The position numbers were made by a program, and so were the translations under genes. Positions 51,242 to 60,488 of a DNA stretch of 64,000 nucleotides are shown here, piece by piece. The stretch lies in NCBI GenBank assembly GCA_029167225.1, contig JARFNK010000008.1, positions 161,270 to 225,269 on the forward strand, given 5' to 3'. A model generated the notes under the pieces. That model saw only the letters and a program-made list of their open reading frames with translations. It was not told the origin of the DNA and did no database searches. Each line of letters opens with the position of its first letter. Position 1 is the stretch's first letter. This stretch comes from Sphingobium arseniciresistens. Its GTDB lineage: Bacteria; Pseudomonadota; Alphaproteobacteria; Sphingomonadales; Sphingomonadaceae.

Positions 51242-53011
51242 TCATGCGGCGTTGAGGGTCATGCGGAAGAGGGTGTGCGGATCGTCGGCGACATGCTCGA
51301 TCGTGCCGCCAAACTCGACCATGATGTCGCGGGCAATGTGCAGCCCCAGCCCGAGGCCACCGGATTTGGTGGTGGCAAAGGGCATGAACAGCTGGTCGGC
51401 CATGTCGGGCGCGATTCCCGTGCCGCTGTCACGAACATCCAGGACGACGTGCCCGCCCTGTGGCGTCAGCGTCACCGCGACCCAAGCGTCGGGCTGGTCG
51501 CGGACCGCCTCCAGCGCATTGGTGAGCAGGTTGACCAGTACCTGCTCCAGCCGGACCCGGCCGGCGCGCACCTTCAGCGCCGGGTCCGGCACCGGCAGGT
51601 CGAGCCGCACGGCGGCGCTGCGGAAACGGTCGCCCACGAGCAGGCGGACGCCGTCGATTGCCTCGGCCAGAGCGATGGGGCCGATGGTGCCGACGCCCCG
51701 CCGGGCGTAGCGGCGCAGCTGCGCGGTGATGCTGCCGATCCGGTCAGTCATCGCCACGATCTCCCGCAGGTTGTCGGCGACCTGCTGCGGTTGCTGGCGA
51801 TCGAGGAAGGCGGCGGCATTTTCCGCGAAGGTGCGGATGGTGGCGACCGGCTGGTTGATTTCATGCGCGACCCCGGCGGAGATCGTGCCCAGCGTGCCCA
51901 GCCGGTTGGCATGCGCCAGTTCCTCGCGGGCCTTGCGATAGCGCTGGTCGGCGGCGGCGCGGGCATCCATTTCCCGCGCGAGATCGTCCGTGCGCAACGC
52001 CACTTCGCGCTCCAGTCGTGCGCGGGCATCGTTGGCGCGGCGGCGGCGTACCAAGGCCCAGCCAGCGCCGACGACCAGCAACGACAATAATATGGCGAAC
52101 AAGATGGCCGCGACCTCGGCCCGCTGCCTTGCTGCCTTGAGCCCGGCATCCAGCGGCTCGACATGAAACAGGCGCCAGCCAGCGACGGGGACGGGCAGGC
52201 TGGCGGCCATCGCCTGCGATCCGTCGGTCATGGTCGTCAGGCCATTCGCGCCGATGACGATGCCCAGCGGATTGAGCGGCGCGCCGCCAAATTGCAGCGC
52301 CTGCTTGATCTGCGCCTTGCGTGCCGGATCGATCGGCCGGAGCGCGCGAAACCGCAGGGCGCGGTCGCTGCTGAGCAGCAGCACGCCATTGGCGTCGGCG
52401 ACGAAGCTGAGCGCCCGCCGGTCATTCCATGCGCGCTCGATCGCGTCGAACTCCACCTTGACCACGATCACGCCGATCGGCCCGTCCGCGCTCTCCACCC
52501 GGCGCGACAGATAGAGGCCGGGGCGATGGCTGACCGTGCCGAGGGCGAAATATTCGCCGCCGCCCTTGCTCCAGCCAAGGCGGTAATAGGGGCGGAAATT
52601 ATAGTCCTGGCCGACGAAGCTGTCGCCCTCACGCGCATTGGACGAGGCGATCGCCATGCCGTGGCGGTCCAGCGCGAAGATCACGCCGGCGCCGGTCTTC
52701 TGCTTCAATAGCTCCAGCTTGTCGTTGAGGGCATCGTCCACGCGGCCCGACCGCAAGGCTTCGCGCAGATCGGGATATTCGCTCAGCACCACGGGAAGCA
52801 GGCGGAATTTCTGCAGCTCCGATTCAAGCAGGCGCAGCACCGCGCGCGTCTGCTGCGTCGTCTCATTGCGCTCAGCGGCGATCAGCTGGCCACGCAGCGC
52901 GACCTGGTAGCGGTCCGCGAACAAAGCCGTCGCCCCGATGATCGCGGCGATCACCAGCAGCAGCGGCGCAGCGCGGTGGAAGCGGGTTGGAAGGGAGTCG
53001 AACGGGGGCAT
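51242..53011 (-). CDS. dctB: C4-dicarboxylate sensor histidine kinase
   Basis: 589 aa from ATG 53009-53011; a GTG 18 bases upstream is also possible. Architecture: TM1 (LLLVIAAIIGATALFADRY), a periplasmic double-PAS-like sensor domain to about residue 280 (GIVVKVEFDAIERAW in it), TM2 (VAAILFAILLSLLVVGAGW), a coiled-coil linker, H-box AGVAHEINQPVATIRTF and an ATPase with LVNLLTNALEA and DSGTGIAPD. It senses succinate, malate or fumarate and phosphorylates DctD. Confidence 0.9.
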   Translation of the reverse strand: MPPFDSLPTRFHRAAPLLLVIAAIIGATALFADRYQVALRGQLIAAERNETTQQTRAVLRLLESELQKFRLLPVVLSEYPDLREALRSGRVDDALNDKLELLKQKTGAGVIFALDRHGMAIASSNAREGDSFVGQDYNFRPYYRLGWSKGGGEYFALGTVSHRPGLYLSRRVESADGPIGVIVVKVEFDAIERAWNDRRALSFVADANGVLLLSSDRALRFRALRPIDPARKAQIKQALQFGGAPLNPLGIVIGANGLTTMTDGSQAMAASLPVPVAGWRLFHVEPLDAGLKAARQRAEVAAILFAILLSLLVVGAGWALVRRRRANDARARLEREVALRTDDLAREMDARAAADQRYRKAREELAHANRLGTLGTISAGVAHEINQPVATIRTFAENAAAFLDRQQPQQVADNLREIVAMTDRIGSITAQLRRYARRGVGTIGPIALAEAIDGVRLLVGDRFRSAAVRLDLPVPDPALKVRAGRVRLEQVLVNLLTNALEAVRDQPDAWVAVTLTPQGGHVVLDVRDSGTGIAPDMADQLFMPFATTKSGGLGLGLHIARDIMVEFGGTIEHVADDPHTLFRMTLNAA

Positions 53012-53225
53012 GCTTGTGTGGATTATCACACAATGGTCGCTTATGCGATGTGGAAAACCGCACCAGCGGACATGGCCTGATCGGTGTCATATCTAACATA
53101 ATTCAAAGATATCATATGTTTGCATGGATTTATGCGTCGCTATTGGCAGCCGGTCCTTCATCCTTCAGGATCCATGGTGCCGCAAAGAGTGAGCCAGCGG
53201 CGGCTATGGAGATGGAACGACCACC
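53012..53225. promoter_or_regulatory. dctB-dctA divergent control region
   Basis: 214 bp between divergent genes. Two dyads stand out: TGTGTGGATTATCACACA (53015-53032), 3 bases before the dctB ATG, and ATATCT-N12-AGATAT (53089-53112), 114 bp before dctA. The second is well placed as an activator site for dctA. I see no convincing -24/-12 (TGGCAC-N5-TTGC) promoter. Confidence 0.5.
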
Positions 53226-54572
53226 ATGATCAATCAGAATTTCCCGGCAGCGACGCAGCCCGCCCCGCGCAAGGGCTTCGCCTCGCAGCTCTACGTGCAG
53301 GTTCTGATCGCGATCGCGCTCGGCGTAGTGGTCGGCCATTTCTGGCCAGTCTATGGCGAAGCGCTCAAGCCGCTGGGTGACGCATTCATCAAGCTGGTGA
53401 AGATGATCATCGCGCCGGTCATCTTCCTCACCATCGTCACCGGCATTGCGGGGATGAAGGAACTGGGGTCTGTCGGCCGGGTCGCGGCCAAGGCCTTCGC
53501 CTATTTCCTGACCTTCTCCACCCTGGCGCTGGTCGTCGGCCTCATCGTCGCCAATGTCGTCCAGCCGGGCGCGGGCATGAACATCGACCCTGCCACGCTG
53601 GATGGCGGCGCGGTCGCGGATTATGCGGCGAAGGCGCATGAGGCGACCTTGACCGCATTCCTGCTGAACGTCATCCCGACGACGCTGGTGAGCGCCTTTA
53701 CGGACGGCAATATCCTGCAGATTCTGCTGATCGCGATCCTCTTTGGCATCGCCATCAGCCTGGTGGGCGAGCCCGCCGCGCCCGTCGTGCGCTTCCTCGA
53801 GCGGCTGAGCCTGATCGTCTTCAAGCTGGTGTCGATCCTGATGCGCGCCGCGCCCATCGGCGCTTTCGGCGCGATCGCGTTCACCATCGGCAAATATGGC
53901 GTCGGCAGCCTTGCCAATCTGGGCGCGCTGGTCGCGACATTTTATCTCACCTCGGTCCTGTTCGTGGTCGTCGTGCTCGGCACGGTGGCGCGCCTGACCG
54001 GCTTTTCAATCTTCAAGCTGCTCCGCTATCTGAAGGCCGAACTGCTGCTGGTGCTGGGCACGTCATCCTCAGAGGCGGCGCTGCCCAACCTCATCGACAA
54101 GATGGAGCGGGCAGGGTGCGACAAGTCGGTTGTCGGGCTGGTCGTGCCCACGGGCTACAGCTTCAACCTCGATGGCACCAACATCTACATGACGCTGGCA
54201 GCGCTGTTCATCGCGCAGGCGACGGGTGTCGAACTGACGCTGGGGCAGGAATTGCTGCTGCTCGGCGTCGCCATGCTTTCCTCGAAGGGCGCCGCCGGCG
54301 TCACTGGCGCGGGCTTTATCACCCTGGCCGCCACGCTCTCCATCGTGCCCACCGTGCCGCTTGCCGGCATGGCGCTGATCCTGGGCGTCGACCGCTTCAT
54401 GAGCGAATGCCGCAGCCTGACCAATTTCATCGGCAATGCGGTGGCGACCATCGTCGTTGCCCGCTGGGAAGGCGCGCTCGACCGGGGCCAGCTGAACGCT
54501 GCGCTCGACGGCCGTCTGCCCGCGCCTGACGCCGGCGAAACCGCTGCGCCGGCGCTCAACGCTGCGGCCTGA
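53226..54572 (+). CDS. dctA: C4-dicarboxylate:cation symporter DctA
   Basis: 448 aa, inner-membrane transporter of the DAACS family. Multiple TM helices beginning [19 protein letters not shown]; signature [18 protein letters not shown], the Ser-rich re-entrant loop [12 protein letters not shown] and substrate/cation site [19 protein letters not shown]. Takes up succinate, fumarate and malate. It lies divergent to dctBD, the expected regulatory arrangement. Confidence 0.96.
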   Translation: MINQNFPAATQPAPRKGFASQLYVQVLIAIALGVVVGHFWPVYGEALKPLGDAFIKLVKMIIAPVIFLTIVTGIAGMKELGSVGRVAAKAFAYFLTFSTLALVVGLIVANVVQPGAGMNIDPATLDGGAVADYAAKAHEATLTAFLLNVIPTTLVSAFTDGNILQILLIAILFGIAISLVGEPAAPVVRFLERLSLIVFKLVSILMRAAPIGAFGAIAFTIGKYGVGSLANLGALVATFYLTSVLFVVVVLGTVARLTGFSIFKLLRYLKAELLLVLGTSSSEAALPNLIDKMERAGCDKSVVGLVVPTGYSFNLDGTNIYMTLAALFIAQATGVELTLGQELLLLGVAMLSSKGAAGVTGAGFITLAATLSIVPTVPLAGMALILGVDRFMSECRSLTNFIGNAVATIVVARWEGALDRGQLNAALDGRLPAPDAGETAAPALNAAA

Positions 54573-54695
54573 ACCGCCGCTGCCTGATCGCCAACACCGC
54601 CAGCTGCCGTTTGATCGCAGCAGCCTGAAAATATTCTCTTCGGGGGTGCGCGCCGGCAGATAGGCGCCCCCTGATCACAGATCGGTCCCAAATCC

Positions 54696-56201
54696 ATGCA
54701 CCTGACCCGCTTCCATGGCGGTGTGCTGTGCGGCGTGCTTTCGCTCGCCTGCGCCACGCCGGCCCTTGCCCAATTGACCCTTCAATCGACCACCCAATCC
54801 AACGCCCAATCCACTGGACCCGCCGAGGCGGCTCCGGCGACCTATCCCGCCGCCGCTCAAGGTGATGGCGCTACGGTCAAGGGCTATAATCTTTCGCGCT
54901 GGGCGGAGGACTGGCGCGTCTATCGCGACCCGGCGAAGCGCGACGACGTGCTCGACCGGCTCAAATATCTGCCGCTTGACGATGATGGCGACATCTATCT
55001 GACGCTCAGCGGCGAAGCGCGGCTGCGCATGAACCTGACGAGCAATCCGCAACTGGTGGAAAGCGGTGCGCAGCGGCAGGATATCCTGCGCCTCGTGGGC
55101 GGGGCGGACCTGCATATCGGCGAGCATCTGCGCCTGTTCGGGGAGATCGCGCATGGCCGGCTCTCGGGCAGCAACCTGGGCACGCCATCGGGATCGCTGC
55201 GCAACAGCTTCATCTACCAGCAATATTTTGCCGAGGCGAAGGGGCAGGTCGGCGGGGTCGAACTCGGCATCCGCCATGGCCGGCAGGAATTTACCGACGG
55301 ACCGAACCTGCTGATTTCCCAGCGCGACAACAATACGATCCGCTTCGTGCTGAACGGCACACGCGTCTGGGCGCGCACCCCGACAATGCGCGCGACGCTG
55401 TTCGATTTCGAGACCACCGATCTCGGCAATGGCGGGCTGGGCGACGACGTGCCGGACAAGAACCGCAGGTTCAGCGGCATATCGGCCGGGTTCGTGTTGC
55501 CGCCGCGCCTGTTGGGCGGCTCCAGCCTCTATTTCGATCCCTTTTTCTGGCGCCGTCGCAATCGCGTGGGTACATGGGGCGGCGTCGTCTCGCCGGCGGT
55601 GCGCTATTATGCCGGTGCGCGGCTGTGGGGGGATGTCGGGCCGGTCGCGCTCGACTGGACGCTTGTCCACCAATATGGCCATTTCAATGAGCGGCCGATC
55701 CGCGCGTGGCAGGCTTTCGCGGCGCAGACCTACAGGCTGGGTGAGGGTAAGACTGCCCCCCGGATCGGCCTCCACGCCGACTATGGCAGCGGCGGCGGCG
55801 GATATGACAAGGGCACGTTGCGCAATGCCTATGCGCCCTATGGCAACAACGTCTATTTCAGCTACGGCCTGTTCCTGACAGCCACCAATCTTGTTGCGGT
55901 CGCCCCCAATATCTCCTTCCAGCCTGTGGAGGGTGTCCGCGCCAGCCTGGAATATCAGTTCAGTTGGCGCGACGATGAGCGTGATGCGGTCTATCGCGCC
56001 AACTATACCCCCTATGTCGGGACGGAGAAGGTCGCGGGGAAAGCCGTTGCCCAGCTTGCCCGCGCCCAGATCATCTATGCCATCTCGCCCCGGCTGACCT
56101 TGACGGGGCGAGCGGAATATCTTCGCGCGCGGGCGGTCCTCAAGCGCGCGGGCTATAGCAATTCCGCATTCCTTGCGGCCTGGCTCAGTTTCCGGTTCTG
56201 A
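54696..56201 (+). CDS. Alginate-export-family outer-membrane porin
   Basis: 501 aa with signal peptide (VLCGVLSLACATPALA). Residues about 70-500 form an 18-strand type barrel of the alginate export (Alginate_exp) family: AEDWRVYRDPAKRDDVLDRLK, LSGEARLRMNL, FGEIAHGRLSGSN, ending AWLSFRF. No tether to alginate genes here; its position 120 bp after dctA suggests an outer-membrane channel for acids, but that is inference. Confidence 0.8.
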   Translation: MHLTRFHGGVLCGVLSLACATPALAQLTLQSTTQSNAQSTGPAEAAPATYPAAAQGDGATVKGYNLSRWAEDWRVYRDPAKRDDVLDRLKYLPLDDDGDIYLTLSGEARLRMNLTSNPQLVESGAQRQDILRLVGGADLHIGEHLRLFGEIAHGRLSGSNLGTPSGSLRNSFIYQQYFAEAKGQVGGVELGIRHGRQEFTDGPNLLISQRDNNTIRFVLNGTRVWARTPTMRATLFDFETTDLGNGGLGDDVPDKNRRFSGISAGFVLPPRLLGGSSLYFDPFFWRRRNRVGTWGGVVSPAVRYYAGARLWGDVGPVALDWTLVHQYGHFNERPIRAWQAFAAQTYRLGEGKTAPRIGLHADYGSGGGGYDKGTLRNAYAPYGNNVYFSYGLFLTATNLVAVAPNISFQPVEGVRASLEYQFSWRDDERDAVYRANYTPYVGTEKVAGKAVAQLARAQIIYAISPRLTLTGRAEYLRARAVLKRAGYSNSAFLAAWLSFRF

Positions 56202-56207
56202 GCCGGT

Positions 56208-58364
56208 TCAGTAGCGCAAGCGGACGCTGGCGAACAAGGTCCGGCCCGGTTCCGGGAAGCCGTCCGTCAACATGTAATAGTCGTCCAGCAGATTGCGTCC
56301 GCCGACGCCGATCTCAAGCGCTGGCGTGATCGCATAGTCGACCCGGATCGCAGCATTCACATAGGCACCGGTGCGATAATAGCGGGTGGGCTGGGTGGCC
56401 GGCGTGGCGGTGAACAGGGTCCAGCGGTCCGACGCGACATCGACGCTGGGCACGATGTGCAGCGCTTCGACCGGCGCCCAGTCGACATAGGCAAAGCCCT
56501 TGTGCGTGGGAACGCCGGTGGGGCGGAAAGCCGGGTTGGACGGGTCGCCAAGATCCCGCTTGATCCCGGTATAGTTCATCCCGATGTCGAGGCCCGGCAG
56601 GACGGTGGCCGCGATCGACAGCTCCAACCCATAATATTCGCCCTTGCCGACATTGCGGCTCTGGTTGAGGTTGCGCAGCGTGCAGCCGGCGGTGGGCACG
56701 AAGGGCGGCGTGGTGGAGGCGGTGCAGGGATAGGCCGGGGTTGGAATCGTGAAGATCGCGTCGCGCACCCAGCTGTAGAACAGCGCGCCCTCGACCCTTA
56801 CCGGCCCCTTGCGCCACGCGCCGCCGATTTCCGCATTGGTCGCGCGTTCCGGCTTCAGGTCGGGATTGGGGATGGCGGTGCCGAAGCGCTGGCTGAACCG
56901 CTCGAAAATCGTGGGGAAGCGGGCGCGGGACGAGAGGCTGGCATGAAGCTCGATCTCGTCGCTCGCCTGCCAGTCGAGCCGCCCCTGCGCATTCCATGCG
57001 TCGCTGTCGCGGCGCGGATAATTGTAGATGATCGAGGGCGTGCCCGATGTGCCGAGCGGCGATCCATATTCCTCCGCCAGCTTGAGGTCGCGCCAGTCGA
57101 AGCTGCCGCCGGCCGTGAAGGACAGGCTGGGGGAGAGCTTCAGCTCATTCTCCAGCGCGAGCGACCATGTGTTTTCGGTCTGCTCCTGCTTCGGCTCGGT
57201 GGTCGCTACGCCAGCGCTCGAGAAGCTGGTCTGGAACTCGACATGCTTGTCATGCCGGTAATGGAAGGCGAGGCGCAGCGTGTCGGCATCGGTGGCGCGG
57301 AAATCCAGCTGAGTGGATCCGCCCCAGGCCTTGTCCTCATAGGGGCTGTCGAACGCATAGGGGCGGCTCTGGCTGGATTGGGTGCGGTCGTTGAAGGAAC
57401 GCAGCATGGAGTCGAACACATTGTAATAGGCGCGGGTCTTCAATGTCGCCCGCTCGCCAAGCGCAGTCGTCGAGAGGAAATAGACGCTGTCGATGTTCCA
57501 ATAGGGCCAGTCCCAGAAGCGCGGCGTCGTCACCGTATCGCTGATGTGGAGCGGTGCGCCCTTGGAGCCTTCCTGCCGCGTGTAGCTGATCGCATATTCG
57601 TCGGTCGCGTTGGGCGTGAAGCCGACCTTGGCGTTCAGGCGCCAGTCTTCGGTCCGGGAGAAGTCACGGGCGCCGCCATCCTCCAGCGCGGGGACGCGGG
57701 CGGTGAAGTCATTGGGCAGGTCCCAGTGATCGGTGAAGCTGCGGGCATAGCTTGCCTGCGCATACCATTGGTCGTGCTTGGTGCCGACCATGGCCGATGT
57801 GGTGTAGCCGGCATAATCGGCGTCATTGTCGAAATTCACCGTGCCGCGCACGTCGATGTCGAGCGCCTTGGAAGGCTTGCGGGTGACGAGGTTGATCGCC
57901 CCGCCCATGCCGCCAGGCCCGTCGAGCACGGAGGCATAGCCCTTTGCCACCTGCACCTCGGCGATGTCGGTCGTGAGGAAGCGGCCATAGTCGAGCCGGT
58001 TGTCGGCGGGCAGGTAGACACGGATGCCGTCGATCGAGAGCGGCACCTGGAACCGGTCGAAACCCCGCACGAAAACCAGTCGTTCGTTGCGCGTGCCGCC
58101 GCTGTTGCCGGCCGAAACGCCGGGCATCAGGTTGACCGCGTCGTCCAGCGCGTTGCGGCCGAATGTGTAGATCGCCTCCGACGACAGGGTGTTGCTGTCG
58201 ATCTCCATCCCCTTGGCACGGGGTGCGGTGACGATGATCTGGCCGAGCCAGAAGCGATCGTCGGCCGCGACCGGCGGAGCGCTGGATGCGGCGTCGGTCT
58301 GGGCATGGGCCGTGGTGGCGATGGCGGTGGTCGCCGCAAGCACGGCAAGGATCGGCAAACGCAT
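56208..58364 (-). CDS. TonB-dependent receptor of MbnH-like module
   Basis: 718 aa from ATG 58362-58364 (AGGGGG upstream). Signal peptide (LAVLAATTAIATTAHA), TonB box GQIIVTAPRA, plug domain (LDDAVNLMPGVSAGNSGGTRNE, VFVRGFDRFQVPLSIDG, GPGGMGGAINLVTRKPS) and a 22-strand barrel ending in FASVRLRY. Resembles siderophore- or cobalamin-type receptors rather than the carbohydrate group. Two Cys in an extracellular loop (YPCTASTTPP...AGCTLRN) may form a disulfide. It is transcribed divergently from the secreted protein and di-heme enzyme genes, 79 bp apart. Confidence 0.9.
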   Translation of the reverse strand: MRLPILAVLAATTAIATTAHAQTDAASSAPPVAADDRFWLGQIIVTAPRAKGMEIDSNTLSSEAIYTFGRNALDDAVNLMPGVSAGNSGGTRNERLVFVRGFDRFQVPLSIDGIRVYLPADNRLDYGRFLTTDIAEVQVAKGYASVLDGPGGMGGAINLVTRKPSKALDIDVRGTVNFDNDADYAGYTTSAMVGTKHDQWYAQASYARSFTDHWDLPNDFTARVPALEDGGARDFSRTEDWRLNAKVGFTPNATDEYAISYTRQEGSKGAPLHISDTVTTPRFWDWPYWNIDSVYFLSTTALGERATLKTRAYYNVFDSMLRSFNDRTQSSQSRPYAFDSPYEDKAWGGSTQLDFRATDADTLRLAFHYRHDKHVEFQTSFSSAGVATTEPKQEQTENTWSLALENELKLSPSLSFTAGGSFDWRDLKLAEEYGSPLGTSGTPSIIYNYPRRDSDAWNAQGRLDWQASDEIELHASLSSRARFPTIFERFSQRFGTAIPNPDLKPERATNAEIGGAWRKGPVRVEGALFYSWVRDAIFTIPTPAYPCTASTTPPFVPTAGCTLRNLNQSRNVGKGEYYGLELSIAATVLPGLDIGMNYTGIKRDLGDPSNPAFRPTGVPTHKGFAYVDWAPVEALHIVPSVDVASDRWTLFTATPATQPTRYYRTGAYVNAAIRVDYAITPALEIGVGGRNLLDDYYMLTDGFPEPGRTLFASVRLRY

Positions 58365-58443
58365 CAGTGAAATTCCCCCTATCAACGGTCGTTCGACTCG
58401 CTATATCCGGCCATATATAGATATCCGTTCAAGAGGGAAGCCC
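58365..58443. promoter_or_regulatory. Shared divergent promoter with dyad
   Basis: 79-bp AT-rich gap between the TonB receptor and the secreted-protein gene. It holds the inverted repeat CTATAT (58401-58406) / ATATAG (58415-58420), a likely regulator site serving both directions. Confidence 0.45.
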
Positions 58444-59031
58444 ATGATCCGCCTGCCATTACGTCGCCTGTCTTTGAGGCATCTGCCATTGCCTCGTCTG
58501 CGCATGTCCCTCGGCCTTTGCGCGCTGCTGACCGTTTCGCCGGGCCTTGCATGGGCGCAGGACATGCCGGCGATGGCCGGGGACGCACCGGCCTGCACCG
58601 CGCCGGCCGCGTTGCCGGAGGCTCTGGCATCCTGGGCACGCCCGGTTCCGATCATGAGCGCGAAGGACAAGGCGGGCGCGAAGGCGGTGGTGCTGAAGCC
58701 GGGGCAGGCGGTGACGATGGCGCTGCACCAGACCCCTTCCGTCACCTATCCCTTGCGTCCGGCCAAGCCGGGTGGATCGGTCAGCTTTGGCGGGCTGGCG
58801 ATGTTCAGGGTGGAGCAGGGCGGCACCTGGCGCGTAGCACTCGGCGCGGGGGCATGGGTCGATGTCGTCAGCGGCAAGGTCGCGGCGACCTCGATCGCGC
58901 ATGGCCACGGCCCTGATTGCTCGGGTATCCGCAAGATGGTCGACTATACGCTGGCGCCGGGCGACTATGTGCTGCAGATCGCGGCCAATGGCGCCGACAG
59001 CCTGCCCGTGCTGGTGACGCGCCTGCCGTGA
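58444..59031 (+). CDS. Secreted protein of unknown family, partner of di-heme enzyme
   Basis: 195 aa from ATG 58444 (AGAGGGAAG upstream). Long basic signal peptide, hydrophobic core LGLCALLTVSPGLAWAQ, predicted mature start near Gln39. The mature part is beta-rich: TYPLRPAKPGGSVSFGGLAM, FRVEQGGTWRVALGAGAWVD, DYVLQIAANG. Possible metal or redox residues are MPAM (41-44), Cys51, Cys159, His153 and His155 (AHGHGPDC), and Trp64, 129 and 138. Its stop overlaps the GTG start of the di-heme enzyme. I do not recognise MbnP motifs, although MbnP normally holds this position. Confidence 0.7.
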   Translation: MIRLPLRRLSLRHLPLPRLRMSLGLCALLTVSPGLAWAQDMPAMAGDAPACTAPAALPEALASWARPVPIMSAKDKAGAKAVVLKPGQAVTMALHQTPSVTYPLRPAKPGGSVSFGGLAMFRVEQGGTWRVALGAGAWVDVVSGKVAATSIAHGHGPDCSGIRKMVDYTLAPGDYVLQIAANGADSLPVLVTRLP

Positions 59032-60074
59032 TTTCTGGCGGGGGCAATGGCATTGGCGGAAGGGCCTGCAGACGGATCGCGACGCTGCTGCTTGCCGCGC
59101 TGATGCTGACGGCCGCCGCTTCGGCGCAATGGCGCTGGCAACTGCCCGAAGGCGCCGCGCCGCCGCCAGTGCCGGCCGGCAATCCCATGAGCGCCGCCAA
59201 GGTCGCACTCGGCCGTCGGCTGTTCTACGACGCTGACCTGTCGGTGAACGGCACGCTCGCCTGCGCAGGGTGCCATGAGCAGAAGCGCGGATTTGCGGAT
59301 GGCAATGCGACCCGACCCGGTGTCCATGGCGATCCGGGGCGACGCAATGTGCCGGGGCTCGCTAATGTCGGCTGGCAGCGGCGGCTGACCTGGGCCGATC
59401 CTTCTCTCCCCGATCTGGAGACGCAGGTACTCGTGCCGCTGCTGGGCGAGCAGCCGGTGGAAATGGGCATGAAGGGCAAGGAGGCGGAGCTGTCACGGCG
59501 CCTGCGGGCGGACGCCTGCTACGTGCGGATGTTCGCGCGTGCCTTTCCCCAGGCCGGGGGGCAGGTCGATACGGGGACTGTCGCCGCAGCGCTCGCCGCC
59601 TTTCAGCGGACGATGATCTCGCGCAAGAGTGCGTGGGACGAGGCGCAGCGGAAGCATCGGCGGGGCACGCTGCTTCCCGCGGTGCGCGCCGGCGCTGCTC
59701 AGTTCCTTTCGTCGGGCTGCGCCGCCTGCCATGGCGGGCCGGACTTTACCGATGGCGAATATCACCGGCTTGGCGGCGGCAATGAACCGGGCGTCGGGCG
59801 CGAGCTGGACAGGGGCCTCGCCGAGAAGAGCGGCGACCCGGCGGACGCCGGGCGGTTCCGCACGCCGTCGCTGCGCAATGTGGCGGTGACGGGGCCGTGG
59901 CTGCATGACGGATCGGCACGGACGATGGCGGAAGCGATCGCGCGTCATCCTGCTCCGCCGCCCGCCAGTGCGATGCCGTCGCTGCTGGCGTTTCTAGAAG
60001 CGTTGACTGACCCGTCTTTCCTGAGCGACCCGCGCCTGTCGATGCCGGACCATGCCTGCGGGAAGCGCTTGTAG
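59028..60074 (+). CDS. MbnH-like di-heme cytochrome c peroxidase-family enzyme
   Basis: 348 aa from GTG 59028, overlapping the previous stop (GTGA). Signal-like segment (IATLLLAALMLTAAASAQ). Two c-type heme sites: CAGCH (79-83) and CAACH (231-235). The block RRLTWADPSLPDLETQVLVPLLGEQPVEMGMKG is close to the MbnH/'metallo-mystery pair' group (LTWA.P...LE.QALVPLFGEHPVELG). FRTPSLRNVAVTGPWLHDG is the usual CCP/MauG C-terminal motif. MbnH uses high-valent heme to convert a Trp of its partner MbnP to kynurenine; here the coupled neighbour is a different protein. Confidence 0.85.
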   Translation: MISGGGNGIGGRACRRIATLLLAALMLTAAASAQWRWQLPEGAAPPPVPAGNPMSAAKVALGRRLFYDADLSVNGTLACAGCHEQKRGFADGNATRPGVHGDPGRRNVPGLANVGWQRRLTWADPSLPDLETQVLVPLLGEQPVEMGMKGKEAELSRRLRADACYVRMFARAFPQAGGQVDTGTVAAALAAFQRTMISRKSAWDEAQRKHRRGTLLPAVRAGAAQFLSSGCAACHGGPDFTDGEYHRLGGGNEPGVGRELDRGLAEKSGDPADAGRFRTPSLRNVAVTGPWLHDGSARTMAEAIARHPAPPPASAMPSLLAFLEALTDPSFLSDPRLSMPDHACGKRL

Positions 60075-60488
60075 GTATATGAAGCTGATGCGCCGCCACG
60101 TTGCCGTGCATCGACACCCGCTGCAAAGATCGCGCTCCTTCGCTTGAGGCCGCTAATCGCATTTGCATGGGCTTGCCGCTGCAAAATGTGGGGAATCTCT
60201 GCGTTAGATAACGATACCATCGGCGTATATTGCTGTGGCACGGGACAAGGGATGCAGGGGGAGATGTCTCGCCCCTTGCTTCTGCTTCTTGCCGCATTCG
60301 GTTAACCTTCGGGGCACAAAATCCCTTGCCGAAGGGCCAGCCTTCGCGCTGCAGATCGCTGACACGTGGCGTAAAGAACACACCGTCCCGTCACCGCAAT
60401 AAATGTGGCTTGGCAGCATTGTCTTTAGTAGTTATGGTAGCGCTAACGCCAGACACAGTCTCAAGAATGTGGGCAAGAAGGAGGGGGT
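60075..60488 (+). promoter_or_regulatory. Upstream region of TonB receptor with LacI-type operator
   Basis: 414 bp without a supported gene. TGGTAGCGCTAACG (60435-60448), 41 bp before the ATG, resembles operators of LacI-family sugar regulators in Caulobacter and Xanthomonas. A hairpin CCTTCGG (60306-60312) / CCGAAGG (60329-60335) lies further up. Catabolic induction of the receptor is inferred. Confidence 0.55.
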
